The translations under genes and the position numbers were made by a program. Of a stretch of 64,000 bases of DNA, positions 33,921 to 46,419 are shown piece after piece. Within the stretch, counting starts at the first letter, position 1; every line of letters starts with the position of its first letter. Origin of the DNA: Ricinus communis (Eukaryota; Streptophyta; Magnoliopsida; Malpighiales; Euphorbiaceae). The notes beneath the pieces were generated by a model. It was not told the DNA's origin. It ran no database searches and worked only from the letters and a program-made list of their open reading frames with translations. The stretch spans positions 16,668,216 to 16,732,215 of the forward strand of contig NC_063261.1 of the NCBI RefSeq assembly GCF_019578655.1. Reading direction: 5' to 3'.

Positions 33921-36260
33921 CTTCTTTAAATTTCCACGGGTAAAAATCTGTATGATTCCACCTTCTTTAAAGCTCTATCATCAAAGCACAATGGTTTAAT
34001 CTTTACAAATTTAATAGTTTACGTTAACGATGAAGTCAGAAAATATTATTACAACTTGTTAATTAACGTAAAATATCAGAAATTTATAAAAATATTTTAT
34101 TATTCTAAGGGTTTGCTAGAGTATCTTTATATAGATTACATACAAATCTTTAATCCTCATCTTTGAATATATCTATTGCATCCCCCATAAAATATTTGAA
34201 ACAAATAATAGTAGCCCTTAGATGCTAAATTTGATGGTAAGTGCATATCTCACTTTGAATAAATTTTTAAATTTGAATTATTCTCTTTTATTTTATATTT
34301 TTTAGAGAGTAATAATAACTTTATAATTATAATTAAAACTAATAAACGATGAAGATGTAAATCAGTATTTAAAGGAGTTATTTTAATTGTATTAGTAGTG
34401 TGTAAACTTAAAAATTTAACAAATGAGTGTTTAATTTTTTTTCTTTTATAATAAGTAAGTACTTAAACCTGTAAATTATAGATATTTAAGTAATTTTAGC
34501 CAATTTTTATCAACTAGCTCAATACCAAGTTCCAACATGGAAAAACATAATGAAAATTAATTGTTGAGATGGAATAATGACAAAAAAAAGTCATTAGTGC
34601 TCTAAAATTTTGAAATTTAGAGATTTTTCTTCACTTTATTCTTCTTCTACTTCATTCAAACTCTTCCCTATTATAGAGAAAAATAAGATGTTGTTAGTGG
34701 TCATGGTTTTGTAAAATTTATTTTAACCATTTTGCTTTAAGAAAGAAATGGGGTTAAGAGTAAGAGAAATTTGTTGTTAATTTTAGAAAAGGAAAATTAC
34801 AAATTTGGTGTTTTCATTTTTCTATTTTGGTGTATAAACTATGTTTTTGTTTAATTAAGTGTTTGAACCTGTTAAAAATATTCAAAATAGTGTTTCTAGC
34901 TGGTTTTACAAATTAAAATGCTTATTTGATTAATTTTGAATACTAAATTGACTTAAATATCTTTATTTAAAATAATATTATATTTTTATATTTTTTATAT
35001 TTTTATATCTTTATCCATTTTCAATACTACTTTTTTTTTAATTCATTTGTTTTTTAAAAGATTAAAAGAAAAAATAAAATTATTTTATTTTTCTCATTCA
35101 TTCGAATAAAAATAAAAAATTAAATGTTATTTACTTATTTTTATTTTATTTTCGTGCATTCATTTCAAAAGTTAAAAATAGAATATATTCTTTCAGCTTA
35201 AAATAATAAGAGGAGAAAGAAAAAGGTATTAAGTATTTTAAACAAATAATTTTTAGAGATCAAAAGATGATTAGTAAATTTTTATTTTTAAAATAAATAA
35301 AAATTAAAAGAGTTTAATTCTAACATTCTTTTAGTACTAAAAGAAAATTTTATAGAAAGTAGAAAAAAGATTAAAATTCTTTTTTAAAAAAAAAGAAATA
35401 GAAAAAATTATAAATAAGGATGAATAATGATATTTTAGTTATTTAATGTGTAAAATGAATTAAATTATTATTTTAACCTGTAAAACTTATAAAAAACACC
35501 ATAATATATATAAATTAACATATTTAGATACTTGATTGAATAAAAAAAATTAAATACTAAAATTAAAAAATTAAGATACTAAATTTATAATTATCCCTTT
35601 TTAGAAAGAAGAAAGAGGAATTAAAAGTAATGAAATAGTAACTTGCTAAGAGAATTGTCATCCTTGCCAAAAGCTATTATCAAGAGAGTTAAAGATGATG
35701 GTTGGTATCGTTGAAAAGAGGAGGAAGAAACCAATAAGTTTTTCCTTGTCTTGTGACGGTGAGAGCGGTAAGGAGAGAGAAAAAAAAAAAAAGAGTTTTA
35801 AGAACTTGAAACTTTGAGTTTCAATTCTCCTTCATTTGACAATAATAAGCCTTGATTCCAGTCTTAAATGAACGACCGCCGATTGCGCTTTCTTTTTCTC
35901 ATAGCAACATCGTCTAACTTGAACAAGTCTTCATTCCACTTTTAAATGAACGACCGTCGATTGGGATTTTCTTCTTTGATAGTGATGTCATCTAACTTGA
36001 ACAGAAATAAATTATGGTGAGGAAAGAGAAAAAATCCAACATAATCTTGAAAAACTTGCTTTTAAGTTTTAGATTGAATAAGGAGATAGTAGTAATTGTA
36101 CAATTATAAAAGCCATATCCAACTCGCATGAGCAATTCTAGTTACTCGTATGATCCAACTCAACAAGCTTAGTGGAACCGGATTTGTCTATGGCAGCATC
36201 TTTTTAATAGAAATCGGCTCAAGACATTGAGATATCTATAATTTATAGATTGATATATTT
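33921..36260. other. AT-rich intergenic stretch
   Basis: No gene seen. It is very AT-rich from 34200 to 35600 with only short frames. The only structured feature is the 78-bp tandem duplication at 35851-36003. Confidence 0.45.
35851..36003. repeat. Tandem duplication, 2 x ~78 bp
   Basis: Copies at 35851-35928 and 35929-36003 share CTTxATTCCA, TTAAATGAACGACCG, CGATTG, and CATCTAACTTGAACA or the same with one change. Moderately diverged, so not recent. Confidence 0.75.
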
Positions 36261-36844
36261 AAAGGGTGTTTTGGTCAAATATTTGATGCAGCTGATAACG
36301 GTTTTAGTCTCAATCAGCTGTTGATTGTATCAACTAAATTTTAAAATTCTTTCTTATCAGCTGATTTGATTTTTTTTATTTGAACACTATTATCTTTATT
36401 AGAATTTAGTAATAATAGCTTATTTTAAGTTGATCTCATATAATTAAATTTTTATATTTTATAATAAATTATTATTATTTTAAAGTTATTCTAATATTTA
36501 AATAATTTTAATATTTATAATTATGGTATTTAAATTAGAAATTTTTATCGGTGAATTTAAATTTAAGTTTCTATTTTTAAAATATTTTTTATAATAAATA
36601 TAATTGAGCTAAAGAAAACTAATTATAATATTTTTTATTATTATAAGTTACTTTTATTAATTTGTATCATTAAATATAATATAATGAAATAAAAAATATT
36701 TAACCATAAATTATACTCTCAATGGTTGTTTAATATACTAACAGATACTGCAAATAAAATTTTATCAAACAGTTTAATTTATCAGTCATCAGTTACCAGC
36801 TATCGGTCACTAACTACAGCTATCAGCCAACTAAACAAGCCTTT
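36261..36844. mobile_element. MITE with AAAGGxTTGTTT-type ends
   Basis: The left end AAAGGGTGTTTTGGTCAAAT and the inverted right end AAAGGCTTGTTTAGTTGGC are similar. Subterminal CAGCTGAT/ATCAGC motifs are mirrored (GCAGCTGATAACGG, TCAGTTACCAGCTATCGG). The 584-bp interior is AT-rich and non-coding. The ends resemble Tourist/Harbinger or hAT MITEs; no clear target duplication found. Confidence 0.55.
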
Positions 36845-37089
36845 AGTTATTATAGAAATTCTAGATACTTGTTTGTCAAATTCTTAAAACTTGAGACTCT
36901 GCTAATATAATTATCCCTAGTCTTATAGATGTATTGAAGAAATGATAATCACAAAAAGAAAAACAAATAACTAAATATCTAAACTGAGGCAACTTTTACA
37001 AGAAAGGAAAAAAAAAAAAAAAAGAGGGTTGACTAGTTGAAGTAGAAAATAGATGGTGCAGGAGCAATGGCAATAAGTAATGAGCCATG

Positions 37090-37681
37090 TGTCACGCCCC
37101 GCCTCGCAGCTAGCAAGGGAAGGCTGCACAACACGGCCGTGTTGGATTTCAACACTGCCCGTGTTGACCAACACGCCCAAAGGACACGCCCGTGTTGGTT
37201 GAATAAAAATGCGAAAGGCCTAGAAGCTTCGGGAAACACGGCCACAGTAGGTAACACGGCTATTTACCCCAGACCGTGTTCCCAACACGGCCTTGAGCAC
37301 GGCCATGTTCCCAACCGTGTTCCCAACACGGCCAGGAACACGGCCATGTTGGCGGACAGGGGGAAAAACGCTATAAATACCCCTTCCTTGTACCATTTGT
37401 AGTGTGTGTGATATATGAAGGAAGAGAGCTTGTAGAGAGAGAAAGTGTGCTCATTGTAAGTAGCTTTAGTGTGAATTAATCAATACAAGTACACACTTCC
37501 ACAACTCTTGCGTCTCTTTGTGCCACTTTCGTGAATTTACTTCCGCTAGCGTATTTGCTATTATTCTGCCGGGTTTGGCAATCAAGGGTAGGTTGACTAG
37601 CTATCTTGACTTTCAGGGAAATCGAGCAAGTTAGGCCGCACGTGGGCAAAGTTTTGGAGATAAAACAAAACTCACGTGACA
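37090..37681 (+). repeat. 5' LTR of the gypsy element
   Basis: 592 bp. Its first third holds many copies of a palindromic AACACGGCCGTGTT-like motif (perfect at 37130-37143). TATAAATA lies at 37372-37379. Confidence 0.93.
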
Positions 37682-37800
37682 GTTGGTATCAGAGCCTGGT
37701 TCGAGACAAAGCCAAGTTCGAGACAGAGCAGAATTGGTATCACGCCACAGTTGGAAGTATACCGCGGATAAGTTCTTTGGGAGAATTCTTGCACGAGATA

Positions 37801-38898
37801 ATGGCCAAGGTTGGTGAGCAATCTACTTCTACCGCTCCTCCTACACCAAGGGAAGGAGGAAAGGATAGCGGAAAGGGCCGGAGGGATAAGTCCCGCGACG
37901 TGATTGGCGAGATGGAGGAAAGGCTAGTCAAGGTGGAGACTACCATGTCCGATTGGGGGGATAAAATCGAAGACATGGACCTACGCATCGAGAAGCTAGA
38001 GTCCAAGGGGGACGACGGAGAGCTTCGCGAGGAGATGCAAGGTGCCTTGAATGTTCTCGCCGACAATTTATCAAGGGACAATGAGGCTCTCAAGAAGTTG
38101 CTTGTCCAATGCCTAGAGAAGGTCGATAAGCTCGAGGTGGAGCTTAATTTGTGCAAGACCTCGTTGGCAAAGAGTGGAGGAGCGCAAGCAGCGACGGTCC
38201 ACAAGGTCGATGCTCCTAAACCAAAAGCCTACGGTGGGGCGAGGAATGCGAGGGAGATCGACAACTTCCTGTGGAACTTGGAGGGATACTTTGAGGCAGT
38301 GGGCATCGTGGACGACACCACTAAGGTAAAGTCCGTATCTCTCTACTTGTGTGATATTGCTACCGTCTGGTGGAGACGGAGGTGCGAGGATGTGAAAAAG
38401 GGCCTCTGCACCATTAATACTTGGGAAGATTTTATTCGGGAGCTTAAGAAGCAATTCTATCCCGACAATGCCGAGAAGGAGGCGAGGTCAAAGCTTCGAC
38501 GTCTCCAACATAGAGATGGTCATATTCGGGAATATGTGAAGGAGTTCTCCGAATTGATGTTGGAGATTCCCGATTTGGGGGAGAAGGAAGCTTTTCATGC
38601 CTTCATTGATGGGTTATCTCGGTGGGCTCAGTTGGAGCTAGAAAGGCGAGGTGTGCAGGACCTTGCCACCGCGATGGCGGTTGCCGAGTCCTTGATAGAG
38701 TTGAAGAGGAAGGACTCGTTTAAACCAAAAGTAAAGAAATACGAAGGAGGTGACAAAGGTGGTGGAGATAGGGGAAAATCTTCCACCAAGGATGGCAAGG
38801 CTTCATACAAGGATAAGGGCAAGTGGAAGAAGGAAGACAGGCATAGTTCTTCCCCGAGAAAGCTTACACCTTCATATCGACCGGACCTCGTGGTATGA
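37801..38898 (+). pseudogene. gag of the gypsy chromovirus (C-terminal knuckle broken)
   Basis: Start at ATG 37801 (MAKVGEQSTSTAPPTPREGG), after the PBS. The open frame extends upstream only because no stop occurs in the leader. Residues 30-130 form a charged, coiled-coil-like segment (MEERLVKVETTMSDWGDKIE). The retrotransposon gag domain follows (YFEAVGIVDDTTKVKSVSLY, WEDFIRELKKQFYP, LRRLQHRDGHIREYVKEFSE). A Lys/Gly/Ser-rich tail follows. The zinc knuckle expected before DCPKRGKLGAL is destroyed by a frame change near 38880, leaving a stop after SYRPDLVV. Confidence 0.88.
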
Positions 38899-38909
38899 TT
38901 GTCCAAAGC

Positions 38910-41900
38910 GAGGAAAGCTTGGAGCACTAGTGATCACCGAAGAGGAAAGGCAAGAAGAAGAGCGAAGACTTGCTTCCCTTCGACTTCTCAATGCTATCCA
39001 AGCCAAAGTGGAGCAAAAGCCTCGTGGACGAATGTACGTGGAAACCAATATCGGAGGCAGGAGTATTCAAGCCATGGTGGACACTAGAGCTGACACGGTA
39101 TACATGGCGAAAGAGGTGGCTGACTCTATTAAGCTGCCTTATAAGAAGGAAAAGGGCTTTATAAAAGGGGTAAACGCAAAGAGATTACCTATCATTGGTG
39201 TTGCGAGAGGAACTAACATCCGAATAGGCCAATGGCAAGGTAAGGTCGATATCACAATTGCTCCTATTGATGATCAACGGTTTTATCTTAGTATGGACTT
39301 CCTCGACATGGTGAAGGCATTCTTGGTTCCTTACGCCAACACCATGTGCATAATGGAGAATGGCCAACCTTGTGTTGTGCCGATAAAAAGGGAGTTAAGT
39401 CAAGATAAGATGGTGTCGGCCATACAGCTCTCAAAAGGGGTAAAAAGGAAGGAGCCAACCTTTCTAGCAACCCTTAAAGTGGAAGAAGGTACCCATGCTG
39501 GTGAGGCTACACTTCCAAACCCTATCCGAGGCGTGCTTAATGAGTTTAAAGATGTTATGCCGCCAGAGCTGCCGAAGAAGCTTCCTCCACGCCGAGAAGT
39601 GGACCACGAGATTGAGCTGGAATCGGGAGCCAAACCACCCGCCTTTACCCCCTACCGTATGGCGCCTCTTGAGCTGGAGGAATTAAGGAGGCAACTTAAG
39701 GAGCTACTTGATGCAGGCTATATAAGGCCGTCCAAAGCTCCGTATGATGCGCCGGTGTTGTTCCAGAAGAAGCATGATGGGTCTCTTCGGTTATGCATTG
39801 ACTCGGCCGAACAAGATTACAATCAAGAATAAGTACCCGATTCCTAACATTGCGGACATCTTTGATCAACTTGGTGGTGCTAAGTGGTTTACCAAGTTGG
39901 ATTTACGGTCCGGGTACTACCAGGTATGCATCTTCGAAGGACATGAACCAAAGACGGCGTGCGTGACGAGATATGGGTCGTATGAATTTCTTGTCATGCC
40001 CTTTGGCCTCACAAATGCGCCGGCCACATTCTGCACGTTGATGAACAAGGTACTTGCTACTTACCTTGATCAATTTGTTGTTGTTTATCTAGATGATATT
40101 GTGGTGTACAGCAACACGCTGGAGGAGCACGTAGAGCATTTAAGGCTAGTGTTCAAAGCCTTGCGGGTTAACGAGCTCTACGTTAAAAGGGAGAAATGCT
40201 TGTTTGCCCAACGAGAAGTGGCGTTCCTTGGGCATGTCGTTGGCAATGGGAAGTTGAGGATGGACGGGTCAAAGGTGAAGGCCATCCAGGATTGGGAACC
40301 GCCGGCCAAGGTGACGAAGTTGAGGTCTTTCCTTGGATTGGTGAACTACTACCGGAGGTTCATTAAGGGTTATTCTTCCATTGCCACTCCCTTAACGGAT
40401 TTACTAAAGAAGGGTCGTGCCTGGAACTGGTCTACGAAGTGCCAAGAAGCCTTCGAAGGGCTAAAGAAGGCGATTATGGAGGAGCCGGTCTTAGCACTCC
40501 CCGACTATACAAAGGCGTTTGAGATCCACACGGATGCTTCTGATTTTGCTATTGGTGGAGTACTCATGCAAGAAGGGCATCCGATAGCCTTTGAAAGCCG
40601 GAAATTGAATGACACCGAAAGGAGGTATACGGTGCAAGAAAAAGAGATGATCGCGATAGTCCATTGCTTGCAGACTTGGAGGCACTACTTGCTCGGGAGC
40701 AAGTTTGTTGTCAAAACCGACAATGTCGCCACTAGCTACTTTCAGACACAAAAGAAGCTCACACCTAAGCAAGCTAGGTGGCAAGACTTCCTTGCGGAAT
40801 TTGACTATGTCATGGAGTACAAGCCAGGAAGAGCAAACCTTGTTGCCGATGCCCTAAGCAGGAAAGGAGAGCTAGCCGAAATAAGCCGTCCTGCATGCAA
40901 CTTGGCGGAGCGCATCAAGGAGGGGCTAAAGCATGATCCAATGGCCAAGAACTTCTTTGCTCTTATTCGAGAAGGTAAGACTCGAAGGTTTTGGCTGGAA
41001 GGAGACTTGCTTTACACAAAAAGGAGGAGGATATATGTACCGCTCCATGATAATCTAAGGAAGGAGATACTTAAAGAGTGCCACGACAGCAAGTGGGCAG
41101 GTCATCCCGGCATTCAACGAACAATGGCGCTTGTGGAGAATGCCTACTATTGGCCTCGCATAAGGGAGGATGTGGAGGCCTATGTGAGGACTTGTCTTGT
41201 GTGCCAACAGGACAAGATGGAGCAACAAGCCCCGGGTGGTCTACTAGAGCCACTTTCTATTCCTGAGAGACCATGGGAGAGTGTCTCCATGGATTTTATT
41301 GTGGGGCTTCCTTTGTCAGAAGGATGTGCATGGATCTTCGTGGTGGTGGATCGGTTCTCTAAATACGGCATCTTCATTCCAGCTCCAAAGGCCGTCACCG
41401 CCGAAGAAGCTGCCCGCCTGTTTATGAAACATGTGGTAAAATATTGGGGTGTGCCAAAATCCATAGTGAGCGATCGAGACACTCGCTTCACGGGTCGGTT
41501 TTGGACCGGGTATTCAAGCTATTGAGCACCGACCTCGTGTTTTCTACGAGTATGCACCCCCAGACGGATGGGCAAACGGAGAGGATCAATGCACTTCGGA
41601 ACTTTATTTGAGGCACTACGTGAGTGCCAATCAGCAGATTGGGGCGAAGTTGCTTGATGTTGCCCAATTCTCTTATAACTTGCAAAGGAGTGAGTCTACC
41701 GACAAAAGTCCATTTGAGATAGTTACGGGCCAACCCACCGGCATGAGCACTCTTGCCCTAGACTGGTCAAGCCACAGTCCACCCGCCTTTAAGCTTGCGA
41801 AGGAATGGAAGGAGCAAGCCAATGTCGTACGAGCCTACTTAGAAAAGGCATCTAAGCGGATGAAGAAGTGGGCGGACAGGAAGAGGAGACCAATGGAGTT

Positions 41901-42357
41901 TCAAGAAGGGGATAAAGTGCTTGTCAAGCTATACCTGCATGGGAAAGCCGACGGACTTCATTGGGGGCTCCGAAGAAGGTATGATGGGCCTTTCCCCATT
42001 ATTAAACGAGTGGGAAAGGTGGTGTACAAGGTTGAACTTCCCCAAGGCATCAAGATCCATCCTGTTTTCCACGTAAGCCTGTTAAAGCCCTACAAGGAGG
42101 ATCATGATGACCCAAGCCGAGGCAAGTCTGCGAAAGCTCCTTTGAATGTGCGGGCTCAGTATGATAAAGAAGTGGACTACATCATCTCCCACCGTAAGGT
42201 GCCACAGTCCAATCAACCTCCTATGACGGAGTTTCTAGTCAAGTGGAAGGGACTCCCCGAGAGTGAGGCAAGCTGGGAGCCAATTCGTGACTTGTGGCAA
42301 TTTGAGGAGAAAATTAAAGCTTACGAGGAGCAGGCAACGGGGGCGTTGCCAGATTGA
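38910..42357 (+). pseudogene. pol of the gypsy chromovirus, with C-terminal chromodomain
   Basis: Protease has QAMVDTRADTVYM, where the catalytic DTG is DTR (39080-39088). RT begins EVDHEIELESGAKPPAFTPY. The frame breaks near 39800 (LCIDSAEQ for the usual CIDYRxLN), then [15 protein letters not shown] and an intact YLDD (40086-40097). RNase H has [14 protein letters not shown], and ADALSRK at its end. Integrase has the HHCC zinc finger ([17 protein letters not shown]), MDFIVGLP and SDRDTRF. The frame breaks again near 41510; HPQTDGQTERIN continues in another frame. The last 60 residues are a chromodomain (FLVKWKGLPESEASWEP), which in this group steers integration to particular chromatin. Three frame breaks and the protease change make it non-autonomous. 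Confidence 0.9.
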
Positions 42358-42368
42358 GTGGGGGAGAA

Positions 42369-42979
42369 TGTCACGCCCCGCCTCGCAGCTAGCAAGGGAA
42401 GGCTGCACAACACGGCCGTGTTGGATTTTAACACTGCCCGTGTTGAACAACACTGCCCGTGTTGACCAACACGCCCAAAGGACACGCCCGTGTTGGTTGA
42501 ATAAAAAATGCGAAAGGCCTAGAAGCTTCGGGAAACACGGCCACAGTAGGTAACACGGCTATTTACCCCAGACCGTGTTCCCAACACGGCCTTGAGCACG
42601 GCCATGTTCCCAACCGTGTTCCCAACACGGCCAGGAACACGGCCATGTTGGCGGACAGGGGGAAAACGCTATAAATACCCCTTCCTTGTACCATTTGTAG
42701 TGTGTGTGATATATGAAGGAAGAGAGCTTGTAGAGAGAGAAAGTGTGCTCATTGTAAGTAGCTTTAGTGTGAATTAATCAATACAAGTACACACTTCCAC
42801 AACTCTTGCGTCTCTTTGTGCCACTTTCGTGAATTTACTTCCGCTAGCGTATTTGCTATTATTCTGCCGGGTTTGGCAATCAAGGGTAGGCTGACTAGCT
42901 ATCTTGACTTTCGGGGAAATCAAGCAAGATAGGCCGCACGTGGGCAAAGTTTTGGAGATAAAACAAAACTCACGTGACA
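42369..42979 (+). repeat. 3' LTR of the gypsy element
   Basis: 611 bp. It differs from the 5' LTR mainly by one extra 19-bp unit (AACACTGCCCGTGTTGA repeated) near 42440. TATAAATA at 42670-42677. Confidence 0.93.
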
Positions 42980-43562
42980 CATGGTCCCACTTTCATCCGT
43001 AGTGACAGGTGATCGACCAAGACCAAACGGCTTTAGGCCATTAAGCTTATCGGCAAATTAATGGCATCTCACCAGACTCGTCTCCGGTCTCGAATTTAAA
43101 CCTATTTAGACCTAAATTTAAGGCAAATTTCACTTTGTTAGTTGTCACTATTGAGCTATTCACATGAATCTCTTTGTGTTTGAGTTCGAAAATGATAGGT
43201 GGCATTTGATTGGAAATCCAAGAAATTAGATATTTTTATTAAAAAAGTTAAATTTAAAATTTAAAAAATGTGTAATCTTTTATTGGATAGCAAATTTCAA
43301 TAATTAATTTTAAATTAATATTTAAAATTATACAAACATGACTTATCATGTTCAACTTAAACATAAAAAAATCTTAATCTATTAGTATAATTTTATATTT
43401 GGTAATCTCTAAATATAACGGATATAAGGGTTTTGATTATCATCGACCACTGGTCATAGTCTACGGAAAAAAAATTATAGAAGAAATTAAAAAAAATAAA
43501 TATAAAAATTTAGGTTTAAATGTGTGGATGCAACCAAACTTTCATAATGGAAACCTTCAATA
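42980..43562. other. AT-rich spacer between gypsy element and RLK relic
   Basis: No gene seen. The first 150 bp are moderately GC-rich, then AT-rich sequence. Confidence 0.4.
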
Positions 43563-43620
43563 TGTGGTGCTGTACTGTCGGCAGAAATGAAGAGAGCTAT
43601 TCCATGAACTCATGATACCA
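43563..43620 (-). pseudogene. Relic of an LRR receptor-like kinase N-terminal cap
   Basis: On the minus strand it reads GIMSSWNSSLHFCRQYST, matching the LRRNT_2 region (MSSWNSSLHFCQWYGVT) of the other copies. Only 58 bp is recognisable, with changed bases at both ends. It marks another lost copy in the cluster. Confidence 0.7.
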
Positions 43621-44245
43621 TTAGTTTAGTTATTCTGCCGGCATCTTCGTTAGGTTCTATTATTTTGGTGTTTTGAATTGTTTCTTTTCACTCTACTTCA
43701 TGAAATCTTATATATATAAAGAAATAACTATTTAGGAAAGTGTTTTAGAAAAATGCCAATTAGCAAACAATGTTAAAATGAGGAATCAAAAATAACTTTA
43801 ATCTCAAAAATTTAATCGAAAATAACCTTAAACTCAAAAAAGTAAAAAGGAACAAAAAGAATTTAACACTTTCATCTTCTTTAGAAATAAAGCATCATAT
43901 TCAGTAGTATTTTGATCAGATCCAGAATTTATTTCCTAGATAAACTCAAACATCATTCCTATATCACTATTGTACACCAGATAAATAATTGATATATATT
44001 TATTAATTTTAAATAAAAAAAGTATATATTAATCATTCAATACTATATATATACGTATCACTTTATTATTATTTATATTGTACATAACAAGTTTAAATAA
44101 AATTTTCTAGTAAAACAGTAGTTATTATTACTGTGTATCATTTTCTTTTAATCAAACCTTGACAACTATTACCACAATCAACACCACTGTAGCCACCATA
44201 GCCATAATTCAAAATTTTAGGGTTAATTTCTTAGTTAATTACAAA

Positions 44246-44395
44246 GGAAAATGTGTATTTTTACCCCTAATGTTTGGTGCCATGAGCATTTTTGCCCTCA
44301 AACTATTTTTAGGTTCAATTATACTTTTAAACTATCCAGAATCTGTATTTTGAGCTCCTCTCTTAACTGAGCATTAAACAGTCGTTAAGTCTAGA
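44246..44395 (+). repeat. Left terminal inverted repeat of the MULE-like element
   Basis: About 150 bp, mirrored at 50761-50901. Confidence 0.75.
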
Positions 44396-44860
44396 TGACG
44401 AGGCAATTTATGGACCCACCCTGTTAAAAAGGGAAAAAGAAAGAAAGAAAGAAAGAAAACATGAGGAGTCAGAAAAGTAGCATAGTAGCATATCAATCAA
44501 CAAATTTTTTTTGATCATATGATGAGAAATGATAGTGTAAAAAAGAGCAGAGCTTTTGGAGTAGTTGAAGGATCTCAAGGCTGAGTTGACGCTGCTATAG
44601 TTACCGGTGGCGCTCCCAGCAAGCTTTCCAAAGTCAAGGTGGAGAGGTGGTCAATTGCACAAGTATTGACAATGATTTTAGAGAAGCAGAAGGCTAGCTG
44701 CTCTGAGGGAGGCATACAAGAACATAAAATTCTTGCCACTTGATTTGCATCCCAAGAAAACTAGAGCTATCCTCATGAAGCTTACTAATCACTAGCTATA
44801 ATTGAAGGCAGAACGTGAGAAGAAGAAAGAGATGTACTTCCTCATGAGAAAGTATGTTAT

Positions 44861-45145
44861 TGTTGAAAGAAGAAATAAAGTGAGTATGGCCTCAGACACT
44901 GCATAGGCAGAAAAGCCTGTTCAGGGCAGCTCATCACAGGGCCTGAAGAAAGGGAGCAACCATCCCTGTGATAGGGAAAGGCCGCTCCAACCTTTTCCAG
45001 AGAAGAAAGGGACGTTGGACAGAGATACCCAGGCAACCAAATAGAATAGGCTACCATTGTACATGTACATATAAATACCAGCACAATCAATTGTAAAAAG
45101 ATCAGAATCATATAAACAACCAATTCATCATTTCAATTTTCTACA
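44861..45145 (+). repeat. 5' LTR of copia C
   Basis: 285 bp, TATAAATA at 45070-45077. Confidence 0.93.
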
Positions 45146-45198
45146 TGGTATCAGAGCAGGTTTAACCTGTACCCATCATCTACCATTTTTTTTCAGCC

Positions 45199-46215
45199 AT
45201 GTCTCAAAATGACAAATTAACCAACATAACACTTAAAGGCAATTCCAACTATTTCGAATGGTCGAAATCAGTGTACATTGGCCTCGGTAAGAAAGTCCGG
45301 GTTCATCACTGGGACTAAGCAACAGCCAAAGCCAGAAAGGCCAGAGGCCCCAACAGAGGAAGAACTAGACAGAATGGAAGAATGGCAAATGACTGACCAT
45401 TTGGTCATATCAATGCTTACAAACACCATGGAAACCCAGATTTCCAGACTTTGTATTTTAATGGAGTCATCAAAATCAATATGGGACAAAATGCAGAGCC
45501 TATACGGACACCAACACAACTTCGCACACATATTCAGACTCAAGCAAGAGTTATCACAAATCACACAGTGGACCAAAAACTCATCTCAATATGCAATAGA
45601 AATACTCACAAGATGGGAAGAGTTGCAGAATTACCTTCCGCCATCAAACGACCCAGAGGAGATATAGAGACGAGCGTAACAAGATCTCGTATATACCTAC
45701 TTAGGAGGTTTGGACTCAAGCTACGAAGGCTTGAGATCATAGATCCTCCTCGGAGTAGAACTCCCCAAAATCGACGCTGTAATAGTAACAATATAGCGCG
45801 AGGAGACTCGAAGAAGCACAATGAACCCTATCCCCGACCCCACAGACAGCCAAGCCTTCAACATCCGTCAAGAACCAGCCCGCGCGAAGGGAGGACCGAG
45901 CGCCATCGCACGCTGTGACCACTGCCAAAGGCAGGGTCATTCCCGCGATGGTTGCTGGCACCTCCACCCACATTTGCAGCCATCTCGGGGGTGGGAAGGC
46001 CCTGGGGGAGTGAGGAGAGGGGGCAGAGGAGAGAAACGGAGTGGCGGCATAAGAGAAAATAGAGAAGGGTTACACGTCGAGAGTGGGAACGAGAGTATTT
46101 TTGATTTAGGGTTAAGGGAGTCTGGTGTATATACCGGGTTAGATAAGCAACACCGACCCGACTCCATGACCCGACCCATCCTCACTGCAACCCGACCCGA
46201 CTCCATGACCTAACC
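45199..46215 (+). pseudogene. gag of copia C
   Basis: Start at ATG 45199 (MSQNDKLTNITLKGNSNYFE, then WSKSVYIGLG). A frameshift near 45290 moves to FITGTKQQPKPERPEAPTEE. WDKMQSLYGHQHNFAHIFRL and YLPPSNDPEEI-stop follow, then scattered stops. The zinc knuckle CDHCQRQGHSRDGC is intact (near 45915-45960). After it comes a Gly/Arg-rich stretch and repeats of RPDSMT. Better preserved than the gag of element B. Confidence 0.87.
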
Positions 46216-46419
46216 CGACAGCGAGAAACTTAACCCAACCCGCTTGTCTGCTGCCTCCAATTCTGATCCAACCCGACTTCATGAATCCGACCCTACAGTC
46301 TCTTCTCAACTAAACCATCTACTGTCTCAAATCCAGGCTCTGGTTTAAAATCAACAACCAAGTGGATCAGGTTCGGTATCTAAATCATTTAATTCTGTTC
46401 CAACAAAATTATCTTACTG

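Larger units (their letters stand above)
37090..42979 (+). mobile_element. Ty3/gypsy chromovirus, recent insertion
   Basis: LTRs at 37090-37681 (592 bp) and 42369-42979 (611 bp) start TGTCACG and end CGTGACA. CATG flanks both ends (37086-37089 and 42980-42983), a 4-bp duplication. PBS TGGTATCAGAGC (37684-37695) and PPT GAGTGGGGGAGAA (42356-42368) are intact. Domain order gag, protease, RT, RNase H, integrase, chromodomain is that of chromoviruses. By eye the LTRs differ by about five substitutions and three indels, so the insertion is young. The GC content is far above that of the flanks. Confidence 0.95.

Noticed and set aside
34200..35640. Possible AT-rich origin or matrix attachment region
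   Set aside because: Only composition supports it; no specific motif could be defended.
37067..37402. 111-codon frame in the gypsy 5' LTR (HGLEHGHVPNRVPNTARNTA)
   Set aside because: It arises from the palindromic ACACGGCC repeats, and its equivalent in the 3' LTR is out of register.
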